A stretch of 7,310 nucleotides of DNA from contig JAFAED010000492.1 in assembly GCA_023424275.1 (NCBI GenBank), positions 1 through 7,310 of the forward strand, in the 5' to 3' direction. Below, one piece after another: positions 1-7,310 of this stretch. Origin of the DNA: Pseudomonadota bacterium. Its GTDB lineage: Bacteria > Pseudomonadota > Alphaproteobacteria > Sphingomonadales > Sphingomonadaceae. The notes beneath the pieces were generated by a model. That model was given only the letters and a program-made list of their open reading frames with translations, did no database searches and was not told the origin of the DNA. Both the position numbers and the translations under genes were made by a program. Each line of letters starts with the position of its first letter. Positions within the stretch are counted from its first letter, which is position 1.

Positions 1-2
1 CG

Positions 3-2093
<2,091 letters not shown>

Positions 2094-2129
2094 CCAGCGT
2101 CCGCTCTGCGCGGATCAGGAGGTGCCGGC

Positions 2130-2681
2130 ATGGCTCGCTATGTCGCATTGTTCGGTAGCATCAATGTCGGTGGCAACCGGCTGACGATGGCCGACCTGCG
2201 CGCGGCGTTCGAGGCTGAGGGCTTCAGCAACGTCGAGACCGTCGTTGCGAGCGGCAATGTGCTGTTCGACCATGACGCGCGGCCGACGCCCGGGCTCGAA
2301 GAGAAATTGTCGATCATGGTCTATGACCGTTTCGACATGACGAGCGCGGCGCTGGTACGTGACCGTGACGAACTTGCCGCAGCGATCGCCGACAATCCGT
2401 TCGCGGGCACGAACGAGGACAGGATCGTCCATACGATGTTCCTCGACGGCCAGCCGACGGCGGAGCAGTTCGATGCGCTGGCGACCGACCACCGGGTCCG
2501 GCCGAACGAGCGCCTCGCGCTCGGCGACCGGACGCTCTATATCGACTTTGGCGACGGGGCGGGTGACAGCAGGTTGCACGCACGACTGATCGAGCGGCGA
2601 CTGGGGCACAAAGGCACCGCGCGCAATATGCGCTCGATCGCGCGCATTGTCGCGAAGATGGACGAAGAGGCGAAGGGTTAG
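2130..2681 (+). CDS. DUF1697 family protein
   Basis: This 183-residue protein belongs to DUF1697, a family without an assigned biochemical role. The family signature is clear at the N-terminus (YVALFGSINVGGNRLTMADLR, residues 4-24, followed by VVASGNVLF at 38-46). The C-terminus has the usual GTARNMRSI segment (162-170). There is no signal peptide or membrane segment, so it should be cytoplasmic. The start is well set by AGGAGG at 2117-2122, seven bases before ATG. It begins 36 bases after the infB stop and ends three bases before rbfA, so it is probably co-transcribed and perhaps translationally coupled with rbfA. Being between infB and rbfA is the only hint of a link to translation, and that is weak because DUF1697 genes occur in many contexts. 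Family assignment is firm; function is unknown. Confidence 0.92.
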   Translation: MARYVALFGSINVGGNRLTMADLRAAFEAEGFSNVETVVASGNVLFDHDARPTPGLEEKLSIMVYDRFDMTSAALVRDRDELAAAIADNPFAGTNEDRIVHTMFLDGQPTAEQFDALATDHRVRPNERLALGDRTLYIDFGDGAGDSRLHARLIERRLGHKGTARNMRSIARIVAKMDEEAKG

Positions 2682-2684
2682 GCG

Positions 2685-3101
2685 ATGAAAATCGAAAAGG
2701 ACCGGAAAAAGGATGGTCCCTCGGTCCGTGTACTGCGTGTTGGCGAACAGGTGCGCCACCTCCTCTCCGAAATCATCGCGCGTGGCGATGTGCACGACGA
2801 TGTCCTCGCGACGCATCCCGTGAGCATCACCGAAGTCCGTATGTCGCCCGACCTGCGCCATGCGACGGTGTTCATAAAATCCTTGCTCGGCAAGGACGAG
2901 GAAGCGGTGCTGAAGGCACTCAGGACCAATACTGCCTATCTGCAAAAGACCGTCGCGTCGAAGGTGCGGATGAAATATGCCGCGAAGCTGAAATTCCTCG
3001 CGGACGAGAGTTTCGACGAGGCGAGCCACATCGAGAAATTGCTGCGCGATCCGAAGGTGGCGCGCGATTTGGAGCGTGGCGAAGGCGAGGCGCAAGACTG
3101 A
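2685..3101 (+). CDS. rbfA: 30S ribosome-binding factor RbfA
   Basis: RbfA is a small KH-like protein that binds the immature 30S subunit near the 5' end of 16S rRNA and helps its late maturation, notably in the cold. The 138-residue length fits the family. Recognisable parts are the N-terminal [17 protein letters not shown] helix (15-31), the [19 protein letters not shown] strand and turn (46-64) and the helix-strand segment with [42 protein letters not shown] (79-120). The C-terminal tail is charged (RGEGEAQD). The ATG lies three bases after the DUF1697 stop, with AAGGG at 2673-2677 as its Shine-Dalgarno site inside the end of that gene, so coupled translation is likely. In many bacteria truB comes next, but here the operon stops and a convergent gene follows. 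Confidence 0.96.
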   Translation: MKIEKDRKKDGPSVRVLRVGEQVRHLLSEIIARGDVHDDVLATHPVSITEVRMSPDLRHATVFIKSLLGKDEEAVLKALRTNTAYLQKTVASKVRMKYAAKLKFLADESFDEASHIEKLLRDPKVARDLERGEGEAQD

Positions 3102-3108
3102 CCCTACA

Positions 3109-3195
3109 CCCGTTTGTCCTGAGCTTGTCGAAGGACCGTTCTGATCTTGGCCGTCCGAAGAAGGACGTCGCTTCGACAAGCTCAGCGCAAATGGG
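3109..3195. repeat. Long inverted repeat with CTGAGCTTGTCGAAG arms, possible terminator
   Basis: Two arms, 3109-3133 and 3171-3195, are inverted copies of each other with 22 of 25 positions matching. The inner 15 (CTGAGCTTGTCGAAG at 3119-3133, complement at 3171-3185) are perfect. Two of the three mismatches are G-U pairs in the rightward transcript, so the rbfA mRNA could form a nearly continuous 25-bp stem around a 37-base loop; in the leftward transcript the same positions do not pair. The left copy is also a short dyad (GTCCT 3116-3120, AGGAC 3132-3136), and the loop holds CGTCC/GGACG (3152-3156, 3163-3167). It fills the 108-base gap between convergent rbfA and the acyltransferase gene. 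No U-tract follows, so it is not a textbook intrinsic terminator. I recall this core as a dispersed repeat in sphingomonads. Confidence 0.8.
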
Positions 3196-3209
3196 GTCGG
3201 GAGGTCTTG

Positions 3210-4628
3210 TCACTTCCCCTTAATCCCCTCCGCTTCCTCAAGCTCGACCAGTGCATCCTCCAGATAGTCGATCAGCCGCTGGACATGCGGCACGCTGCGG
3301 CGGCACGCAGTAATCCCGAAATCGATATTCTTGTTGTTGCTGACCTGCGTGATGTTCATCGCCATGCCGTCGACCGGGATACTCGCGGGATACATGCCGT
3401 CCAATCGCGCGCCGTTCCAGTAGAGCTGCTCGCGCGGGCCGGGGACGTTCGAGATGGTGACGCTGTACGCCGGGAATTTGTCGGCGGTGCGCGTCAGCGC
3501 GGTCAGCATCTGCGGCATTTGGGTGATCGCCGTATAGATCTGAATCTGCTGCGCGGTCATTTCGCGCAGCTGCGCCTTTGCGGCGTTCATCGACGCCTGG
3601 ATCGTGCGCATGCGTTCGGCCGGGTCGTCGATATGCGTCGCGAGATTGGCCGTGACCGCCGCGACCGAATTGCCCGAATCGATATCATCCTTGGCGCGGA
3701 TGGACACCGGCGCCATGGCTTTCAGCGGTTTGTCGGGAAGTTCGTTCAGCGATTGCAGATATTTTCGCATCGCCCCCGAACACATGGCGAGTACGGCGTC
3801 GTTGATCGTCCCGTCATAGGCTTTGCCCATCGCACGCACGCGCTCGAGTGACCAGCTTTGCGCGACGAAGCGCCGCGCGCCGGTGATGTTGCGGTTGAAG
3901 CTGGTGCGCGGCAGCCCGGCCCACGGCGTTGCAAGGTCGCTGCCGCCCAGACCGAACATCGCTGCAGCATATTGGTTGAGCGCCTTGGTCACCCCGACGC
4001 TGTTCCCCCATTGCTCCTTCAGAAAGCTCCCGATGGCCTTGAGGTCGGTCAGGCTGGGCGTCGGCGCTTTCTTTGGCGCCGGGAACTTGCGTTTATACGC
4101 TTCATAGGCCTCGACCGACATCGGCGAGTAGCTACGTTTCTCTCTGGGGTCGGCCGAGAGCATCGCATTGGTGAAATGCATCGATGCAGCGCCGTCCATC
4201 AGCGCGTGGTGGATCTTGAAATAGGTCGCGATCTGCCGATCGGGCAGGCCCGAGATCAGCGTAATTTCCCACATCGGCCGTGTCCGGTCGAGCAATGTCC
4301 CGTGCAGGCGCGAGACGAGTTCGAACATTTCGCGATAGCGCCCCGGCTTGGGCAGCGCGGCGCTGCGGACGTGATAATGCATGTCGATGTCGCGGTCGGG
4401 CTCAAGGCGGATCGGGCCGTACTGGCCGAGCGGGGTCAGCTTCAACGCTTCGCTGAATGGCCGCCGCAGCCCTTCGGACTGGCGCAGCATTGCCAGCTGC
4501 TCGTTCAGCCATTCGGTTTCGTCGACCTTGTCCGGCAAAGTATAGAGATTGACCCCGCCGACATGCATCGGCGTTTCGCGCGTTTCCGCGACGAGGAACA
4601 TCGCGTCGGTCACCGGCATCAGCCGCAT
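3210..4628 (-). CDS. Wax ester synthase/diacylglycerol acyltransferase family protein
   Basis: Members of this family transfer fatty acyl groups from acyl-CoA to long-chain alcohols or diacylglycerol, making storage wax esters or triacylglycerol; some relatives have other acceptors. The 472-residue length is normal. The catalytic HHxxxDG motif is intact (HHALMDG, H140-G146), preceded by a PLW-like TRPMWEI (116-122, Met for the usual Leu). The C-terminal half shows INDAVLAMC (275-283), SNVPGP (393-398) and DGMAMNI (420-426), the normal conserved blocks. No signal peptide is visible; these enzymes usually sit on the inner membrane surface. An upstream GTG at 4643 is in frame, but it lies against the purine-rich GGGGAGAG (4641-4634) that spaces correctly for the ATG at 4628, so I chose 4628. 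It is convergent with rbfA and divergent from tdk, so transcribed alone. The family is certain; the acyl acceptor is not. Confidence 0.93.
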   Translation of the reverse strand: MRLMPVTDAMFLVAETRETPMHVGGVNLYTLPDKVDETEWLNEQLAMLRQSEGLRRPFSEALKLTPLGQYGPIRLEPDRDIDMHYHVRSAALPKPGRYREMFELVSRLHGTLLDRTRPMWEITLISGLPDRQIATYFKIHHALMDGAASMHFTNAMLSADPREKRSYSPMSVEAYEAYKRKFPAPKKAPTPSLTDLKAIGSFLKEQWGNSVGVTKALNQYAAAMFGLGGSDLATPWAGLPRTSFNRNITGARRFVAQSWSLERVRAMGKAYDGTINDAVLAMCSGAMRKYLQSLNELPDKPLKAMAPVSIRAKDDIDSGNSVAAVTANLATHIDDPAERMRTIQASMNAAKAQLREMTAQQIQIYTAITQMPQMLTALTRTADKFPAYSVTISNVPGPREQLYWNGARLDGMYPASIPVDGMAMNITQVSNNKNIDFGITACRRSVPHVQRLIDYLEDALVELEEAEGIKGK

Positions 4629-4635
4629 GGCAGCT

Positions 4636-4640
4636 CTCCC
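4636..4640 (-). promoter_or_regulatory. Shine-Dalgarno site fixing the acyltransferase start
   Basis: GGGAG on the minus strand lies seven bases before the ATG at 4628. It lies partly within and directly after the alternative in-frame GTG codon at 4643, which therefore cannot use it. This favours the shorter, 472-residue product. Confidence 0.7.
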
Positions 4641-4648
4641 CACTGTTT

Positions 4649-4674
4649 ATGCTGCATCTTTTCCAGCGCAGCAT
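4649..4674. promoter_or_regulatory. Dyad overlapping the acyltransferase promoter, possible operator
   Basis: ATGCTGC (4649-4655) and GCAGCAT (4668-4674) form a perfect 7-bp inverted repeat with a 12-base spacer. It covers the candidate -10 element and the expected transcription start of the leftward gene, where a repressor would act. The arm length and spacing would suit a dimeric regulator, but no regulator gene is in the window. It could instead be a hairpin in the leader RNA. Confidence 0.35.
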
Positions 4675-4697
4675 GACAGGGGGCGTCGGTGAGTCAA
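4670..4697 (-). promoter_or_regulatory. Candidate promoter of the acyltransferase gene
   Basis: Reading leftward, TTGACT (4697-4692) resembles a -35 element (five of six to TTGACA). After 16 bases, CATGCT (4675-4670) is a weak -10 (three of six to TATAAT). Transcription would start near 4662, giving a leader of about 35 bases. The good -35 box and correct position support it; the poor -10 keeps confidence modest. Confidence 0.4.
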
Positions 4698-4717
4698 GCG
4701 CGGGTCATCGAGAGGAT

Positions 4718-4753
4718 TGGCGGCTGCGAACGAAGGCGTTATCGCAGCCGCCA
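4718..4753 (+). promoter_or_regulatory. Perfect 12-bp inverted repeat abutting the tdk start codon
   Basis: TGGCGGCTGCGA (4718-4729) is followed, after a 12-base loop (4730-4741), by its exact complement TCGCAGCCGCCA (4742-4753), whose last base is the A of the tdk ATG. The only Shine-Dalgarno-like sequence upstream of tdk, GAAGG (4732-4736), is in the loop, 16 bases from the ATG and too far for normal use. As RNA this GC-rich hairpin would occupy the ribosome site; as DNA it could be an operator. A weak promoter (TTGGCG 4717-4722, 17 bases, TATCGC 4740-4745) would start transcription near 4752 and give a leaderless mRNA. The repeat itself is certain; its role is inferred. Confidence 0.5.
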
Positions 4754-5355
4754 TGGCGAAGCTTTATTTCTATTATGCCAGCATGAACGCCGGCAAATCG
4801 ACGACGCTGCTCCAGGCGGATTTCAACTATCGCGAGCGCGGCATGGAAACGATGCTGTGGACCGCGGCGCTCGACGACCGATATGGCGTCGGGCAGGTAA
4901 CGAGCCGCATCGGGCTGATGGCCGAAGCGCACAAGTTCGACCCTGACAGCGATTTATGGGCTGCGGTCAATGCCGAGAATGCCGAACGTCCGCTCGCCTG
5001 CGTGTTGGTCGACGAGGCGCAGTTCCTGACGCGCGCGCAGGTGTTGGATCTAGCGCGGCTCGCCGACGAGGCGGGCATCCCGATCCTCTGTTATGGCCTT
5101 CGTACCGATTTTTCGGCCGAGCTGTTCCCCGGTTCGGCTGCGCTGCTCGGCATCGCGGACGCACTCGTTGAGTTGAAGGCGGTGTGCGAATGCGGGCGCA
5201 AGGCGACGATGAACCTGCGCGTCGATGAAAATGGCCGCGCCGTCGTCGAAGGTGCGCAGACCGAAATCGGCGGCAACGACCGCTATGTCGCGATGTGCCG
5301 GCGGCATTTCATGGCGAAGCGGCGCGAAGCCGCCGCGCCGCCGATCCCAGCTTGA
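4753..5355 (+). CDS. tdk: Thymidine kinase, type II
   Basis: The enzyme phosphorylates thymidine (and deoxyuridine) with ATP to feed dTTP synthesis by salvage. The 200-residue protein closely follows the E. coli Tdk pattern from the first residues ([18 protein letters not shown]. coli has MAQLYFYYSAMNAGKST). The P-loop is at 9-16 (K15, S16), VLVDEAQFL at 84-92 carries the Walker B Asp87 and the likely catalytic base Glu88, and CYGLRTDF is at 113-120. The zinc ligands are intact: C145-x-C147 and C182-x-x-H185. The lasso region GGNDRYVAM (173-181) is also present. A longer frame from TTG at 4717 exists, but its extra 12 residues have no counterpart in E. coli Tdk, so I start at ATG 4753. No ordinary Shine-Dalgarno site precedes it. 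The gene is divergent from the acyltransferase; the M20 peptidase gene follows after 38 bases and may share its transcript. Confidence 0.97.
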   Translation: MAKLYFYYASMNAGKSTTLLQADFNYRERGMETMLWTAALDDRYGVGQVTSRIGLMAEAHKFDPDSDLWAAVNAENAERPLACVLVDEAQFLTRAQVLDLARLADEAGIPILCYGLRTDFSAELFPGSAALLGIADALVELKAVCECGRKATMNLRVDENGRAVVEGAQTEIGGNDRYVAMCRRHFMAKRREAAAPPIPA

Positions 5356-5393
5356 TCCCGATCCCGTTTTCCAATTCTCGCGAAAGGAATTTC

Positions 5394-6671
5394 ATGCGTA
5401 ACACCGCCCTGCTGACCCTCGTCGCATCGCTGCTGGCTGCTGTTCCCGCACAGGCCGCGCCGGCGTCAAAGCCCGAGGCGGTGCTGAAGACCCAGGCATA
5501 TCGCGCAGCGGTCGCAGTGCTCGATCGCGATCATGACCGCATGGTCGAGGAAATCGTCAAACTGACCGAAATCCCGGCACCGCCGTTCAAGGAAGCCGCG
5601 CGCGCTGCCGCCTATCGCGACATGCTGAAGGAGGCGGGTCTGGAGGATGTCGAAATCGACGCCGAGGGCAATGCGATGGGCGTCTATCGCGGCACCGGCC
5701 CCGCGGGCGGCCCGGCAGTGATGATCGCCGCACATCTCGACACCGTCTTTCCCGAAGGCACGCCGGTTAAGGTCCGCCGGGAAGGGACGCGCCTCCATGC
5801 TCCGGGCATCGGCGATGATACGCGCGGTCTGGCGGTGCTGCTCGCCTACGCCCGCGCGATGAAGGAAAGCGGGGTCAAGGTGAAACAGGATATCATCTTC
5901 GTCGGCAATGTCGGCGAGGAAGGCCCCGGCGACCTGCGCGGCGTCCGCTACCTGTTGACCAAGGGAAAATATAAGGACCGGGTGAAGGCCTTTTTTTCGA
6001 TGGACGGGCTCGATCCGTCGCGCATCGTCACCGGCGGCGTCGGATCGAAACGCTATCGCATCACCTACAAGGGACCGGGGGGTCACAGCTTTGGCGCGTT
6101 CGGGCTCGTTAATCCGATGGCGGCGATGAGCCAGACGGTCGTCGATTTCTACAAGATCCCGGTCCCCGCCACACCCAAGACCACTTATTCGGCCAGCGTC
6201 ACGGGCGGCGGCACCTCGGTCAATTCGATCCCGAACGAGGTGTTTATGGAATTCGACATGCGTTCGGAAAATCCGGCCGAACTCGCCAAGCTCGAACAGG
6301 CGTTCCTCGCGATCGTGAAGAAGAGCGTCGAGGGCGAGAATGCCGCGCGGTCGGTGAAGGAAGGGCCGATCACCGCCGATATCAAGATGATCGGCGACCG
6401 CCCCGCCGGTGAGACCGCCGCGACACAGCCGATCGTGCAGAGCGCCAATGCGATCATCCGTGCCAACGGGCTCGATCCGAAAGCCTCCTTCTCGTCGACC
6501 GACTCGAACCTGCCGATGAGCCTCGGCATTCCGGCGGTGACGATCGGATCGGGCGGCGAGGGCGGCCGGGCGCATGCACTCGACGAATGGATCGACGTCG
6601 AAAAGGGCAAGAGCCTGCACGGCGCCACCGTCGGACTTGGTATCCTGCTTGCGACCGCGGGCGTCCAGTGA
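5394..6671 (+). CDS. Secreted M20-family zinc metallopeptidase
   Basis: This 425-residue protein is an M20/M25/M40-type di-zinc hydrolase that probably cleaves small peptides or N-acyl amino acids; the substrate cannot be told from sequence. Residues 1-21 form a clear signal peptide (hydrophobic from A5 to A16, AQA cleavage after A21), which predicts a periplasmic enzyme. Catalytic residues are complete: H114 and D116 (HLDTVF), bridging D141 (GIGDD), general base E175 and zinc ligand E176 (GEEG), D204 (SMDGLD) and H394 (AHALDEW). The dimerisation or lid domain (about 213-325) has the usual GPGGHSFG with H231. The ATG at 5394 was chosen because it opens the signal peptide and follows AAAGGA (5383-5388) at five bases; the frame is open further upstream, but only by overlapping tdk. 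A GNAT gene starts within its stop codon. Confidence 0.93.
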   Translation: MRNTALLTLVASLLAAVPAQAAPASKPEAVLKTQAYRAAVAVLDRDHDRMVEEIVKLTEIPAPPFKEAARAAAYRDMLKEAGLEDVEIDAEGNAMGVYRGTGPAGGPAVMIAAHLDTVFPEGTPVKVRREGTRLHAPGIGDDTRGLAVLLAYARAMKESGVKVKQDIIFVGNVGEEGPGDLRGVRYLLTKGKYKDRVKAFFSMDGLDPSRIVTGGVGSKRYRITYKGPGGHSFGAFGLVNPMAAMSQTVVDFYKIPVPATPKTTYSASVTGGGTSVNSIPNEVFMEFDMRSENPAELAKLEQAFLAIVKKSVEGENAARSVKEGPITADIKMIGDRPAGETAATQPIVQSANAIIRANGLDPKASFSSTDSNLPMSLGIPAVTIGSGGEGGRAHALDEWIDVEKGKSLHGATVGLGILLATAGVQ

Positions 6672-7219
6672 TGCGTGATCGGCTTTATGTCGACCTGCGC
6701 GACGGTGATTTGCAGTTGGTAAAGCTGGCGGAGGCGCATCGCGAGGCGCTGCGCGCCGTCTGCGCGACCGACGTCGATATCTGGCCGATCTACTCGTCAA
6801 GTTTCGATCCCGAGCATTTCGATGCGAGCTTCGACGCGTTGACGGGGCAGGCAAGCCGAATGCCCTATGCTATTTTCAGCGGCGATACGCTCGTCGGGAT
6901 GACGGCCTGGCTGCGTCCCGACTGGTCGGCGCAGACGGTGGAAATCGGCAACAGCTTCATTCAGCCCGCGGCGCGCGGAACCGGCTTCAACGGCCGGCTC
7001 AAAAATCTGATGATCGACCATGCGTTCGCGGTCGGCATCCGGCGCATCGAGTTTCGCATCGACGAGCGCAACAAGCGGTCGCAGGCCGCCGTCGCAAAAC
7101 TCGGCTGTACCAAGGAAGGCGTGCTCAGGTCCGAGCGCGTTACCTGGACCGGCCATGTTCGCGACACGGGGCTTTGGGCGTTGCTCGCGAAGGAGTGGCA
7201 GGCGCGGGCGACGGACTGA
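6671..7219 (+). CDS. GNAT family N-acetyltransferase (RimJ/RimL-like)
   Basis: A cytoplasmic acetyl-CoA-dependent transferase of 182 residues, of the kind related to RimJ/RimL; the acceptor is unknown. The acetyl-CoA pyrophosphate loop is at ARGTGFNG (101-108), preceded by the core strand VEIGNSFIQP (90-99). The later conserved part reads RIEFRIDERNKRSQAAVAKLGCTKEGVLR (125-153), typical of this subgroup. No signal peptide is present. The ATG overlaps the M20 peptidase stop (TGATG at 6669-6673) and no Shine-Dalgarno site precedes it, so translation probably depends on ribosomes finishing the upstream gene. Longer in-frame starts such as 6587 lie within the peptidase gene and give a non-homologous, Arg-rich extension. 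The pairing of a secreted peptidase and a cytoplasmic acetyltransferase does not by itself define a pathway. Confidence 0.9.
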   Translation: MRDRLYVDLRDGDLQLVKLAEAHREALRAVCATDVDIWPIYSSSFDPEHFDASFDALTGQASRMPYAIFSGDTLVGMTAWLRPDWSAQTVEIGNSFIQPAARGTGFNGRLKNLMIDHAFAVGIRRIEFRIDERNKRSQAAVAKLGCTKEGVLRSERVTWTGHVRDTGLWALLAKEWQARATD

Positions 7220-7236
7220 AAGAGATGTTTTTGGGG

Positions 7237-7253
7237 TAAAATTCGTCTATGCT
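7237..7253 (+). promoter_or_regulatory. AT-rich candidate promoter of the last gene
   Basis: The gap after the GNAT gene is locally AT-rich. TAAAAT (7237-7242) matches five of six positions of a -10 box, and TATGCT (7248-7253) four of six. Neither has a convincing -35 partner at the right distance, so the exact start is open. Confidence 0.25.
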
Positions 7254-7291
7254 CCAGCATCACCCCGCTGTCGAAATCGAGGATGGAGCAT
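7249..7291 (+). promoter_or_regulatory. Leader with inverted repeat masking a Shine-Dalgarno site; possible 14-codon ORF
   Basis: ATGCTCCA (7249-7256) and TGGAGCAT (7284-7291) are perfect complements 27 bases apart. The right arm contains GGAG and the first two bases of the last gene's ATG, so pairing would hide that start. The left arm is also half of a tight palindrome (ATGCT-CC-AGCAT, 7249-7260). A short frame, MLQHHPAVEIEDGA, runs from the left arm's ATG to a TGA at 7291-7293 that overlaps the next ATG. It has no clear Shine-Dalgarno site. This could be a leader controlling translation, or chance. Confidence 0.25.
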
Positions 7292-7310
7292 GAAGCCGAA
7301 ACTGATACTC
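7290..7310 (+). CDS. Start of an unidentified gene (cut by window end)
   Basis: Seven codons are visible, MKPKLIL. They follow GAGGA (7279-7283) at six bases and the end of an upstream gene in the same direction. The Met-Lys-Pro-Lys start running into hydrophobic residues would suit a signal peptide or membrane protein, but seven residues cannot show this. Product unknown. Confidence 0.5.

Noticed and set aside
2115..3179. 354-codon open frame on the minus strand across the DUF1697 and rbfA genes
   Set aside because: It lies opposite two genes of recognised families and shows no domain; it also runs through the inverted repeat.
3147..3851. 234-codon plus-strand frame starting inside the inverted repeat
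   Set aside because: It overlaps the acyltransferase C-terminus in antisense, has no Shine-Dalgarno site, and is Arg/Asp/His-rich without a known fold.
3858..4676. 272-codon open frame on the plus strand opposite the acyltransferase
   Set aside because: Composition is typical of a GC-rich shadow frame, and the minus strand carries the family motifs.
4717..4752. TTG start giving tdk a 12-residue N-terminal extension
   Set aside because: The extra residues have no counterpart in E. coli Tdk and are encoded by the inverted repeat; no Shine-Dalgarno site is suitably placed for the TTG.
5373..5391. AATTC/GAATT inverted repeat between tdk and the peptidase gene as a terminator
   Set aside because: The stem is only five weak pairs with no U-tract, and it includes the peptidase ribosome site.
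5466..6854. 462-codon open frame on the minus strand across the M20 peptidase gene
   Set aside because: It is antisense to a gene with complete catalytic motifs, its product is rich in Arg, His and Asp with no recognisable domain, and long antisense frames are expected at this GC content.

Overview
The window looks like a piece of an alphaproteobacterial chromosome, most likely from a sphingomonad such as Sphingopyxis. The evidence is the high GC content (judged by eye at about two thirds), the infB/rbfA translation block, and a CTGAGCTTGTCGAAG inverted repeat of a kind I recall as common in sphingomonad genomes. The genus is an inference. I see no mobile element, CRISPR array, rRNA or tRNA, and no plainly new multi-gene system.

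Region 1 (1-3101, + strand) is translation machinery. It holds the 3' part of infB (initiation factor IF-2, N-terminus outside the window), a DUF1697 gene, and rbfA (30S maturation factor). The three genes are tightly spaced, each downstream gene has a good Shine-Dalgarno site, and they read as one operon. The truB gene that often follows rbfA is absent. The operon ends instead at a long inverted repeat (3109-3195) that could serve as its transcription stop.

Region 2 (3210-4628, - strand) converges on rbfA and encodes a wax ester synthase/diacylglycerol acyltransferase-type protein with an intact HHxxxDG motif. Its upstream region carries a plausible promoter whose -10 element is covered by a 7-bp dyad.

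Region 3 (4753-7219, + strand) is divergent from region 2. It holds tdk (thymidine kinase, nucleotide salvage), a secreted M20-family zinc peptidase and a GNAT acetyltransferase. The last two overlap by one base (TGATG). The three genes may share a transcript, but no common pathway is evident. A perfect 12-bp inverted repeat abuts the tdk start codon and is the most unusual regulatory-looking structure here.

Region 4 (7220-7310) is a short leader with an 8-bp inverted repeat that would pair with the Shine-Dalgarno site of a final gene, of which only seven codons are visible. There is no gene-free stretch longer than about 125 bases.
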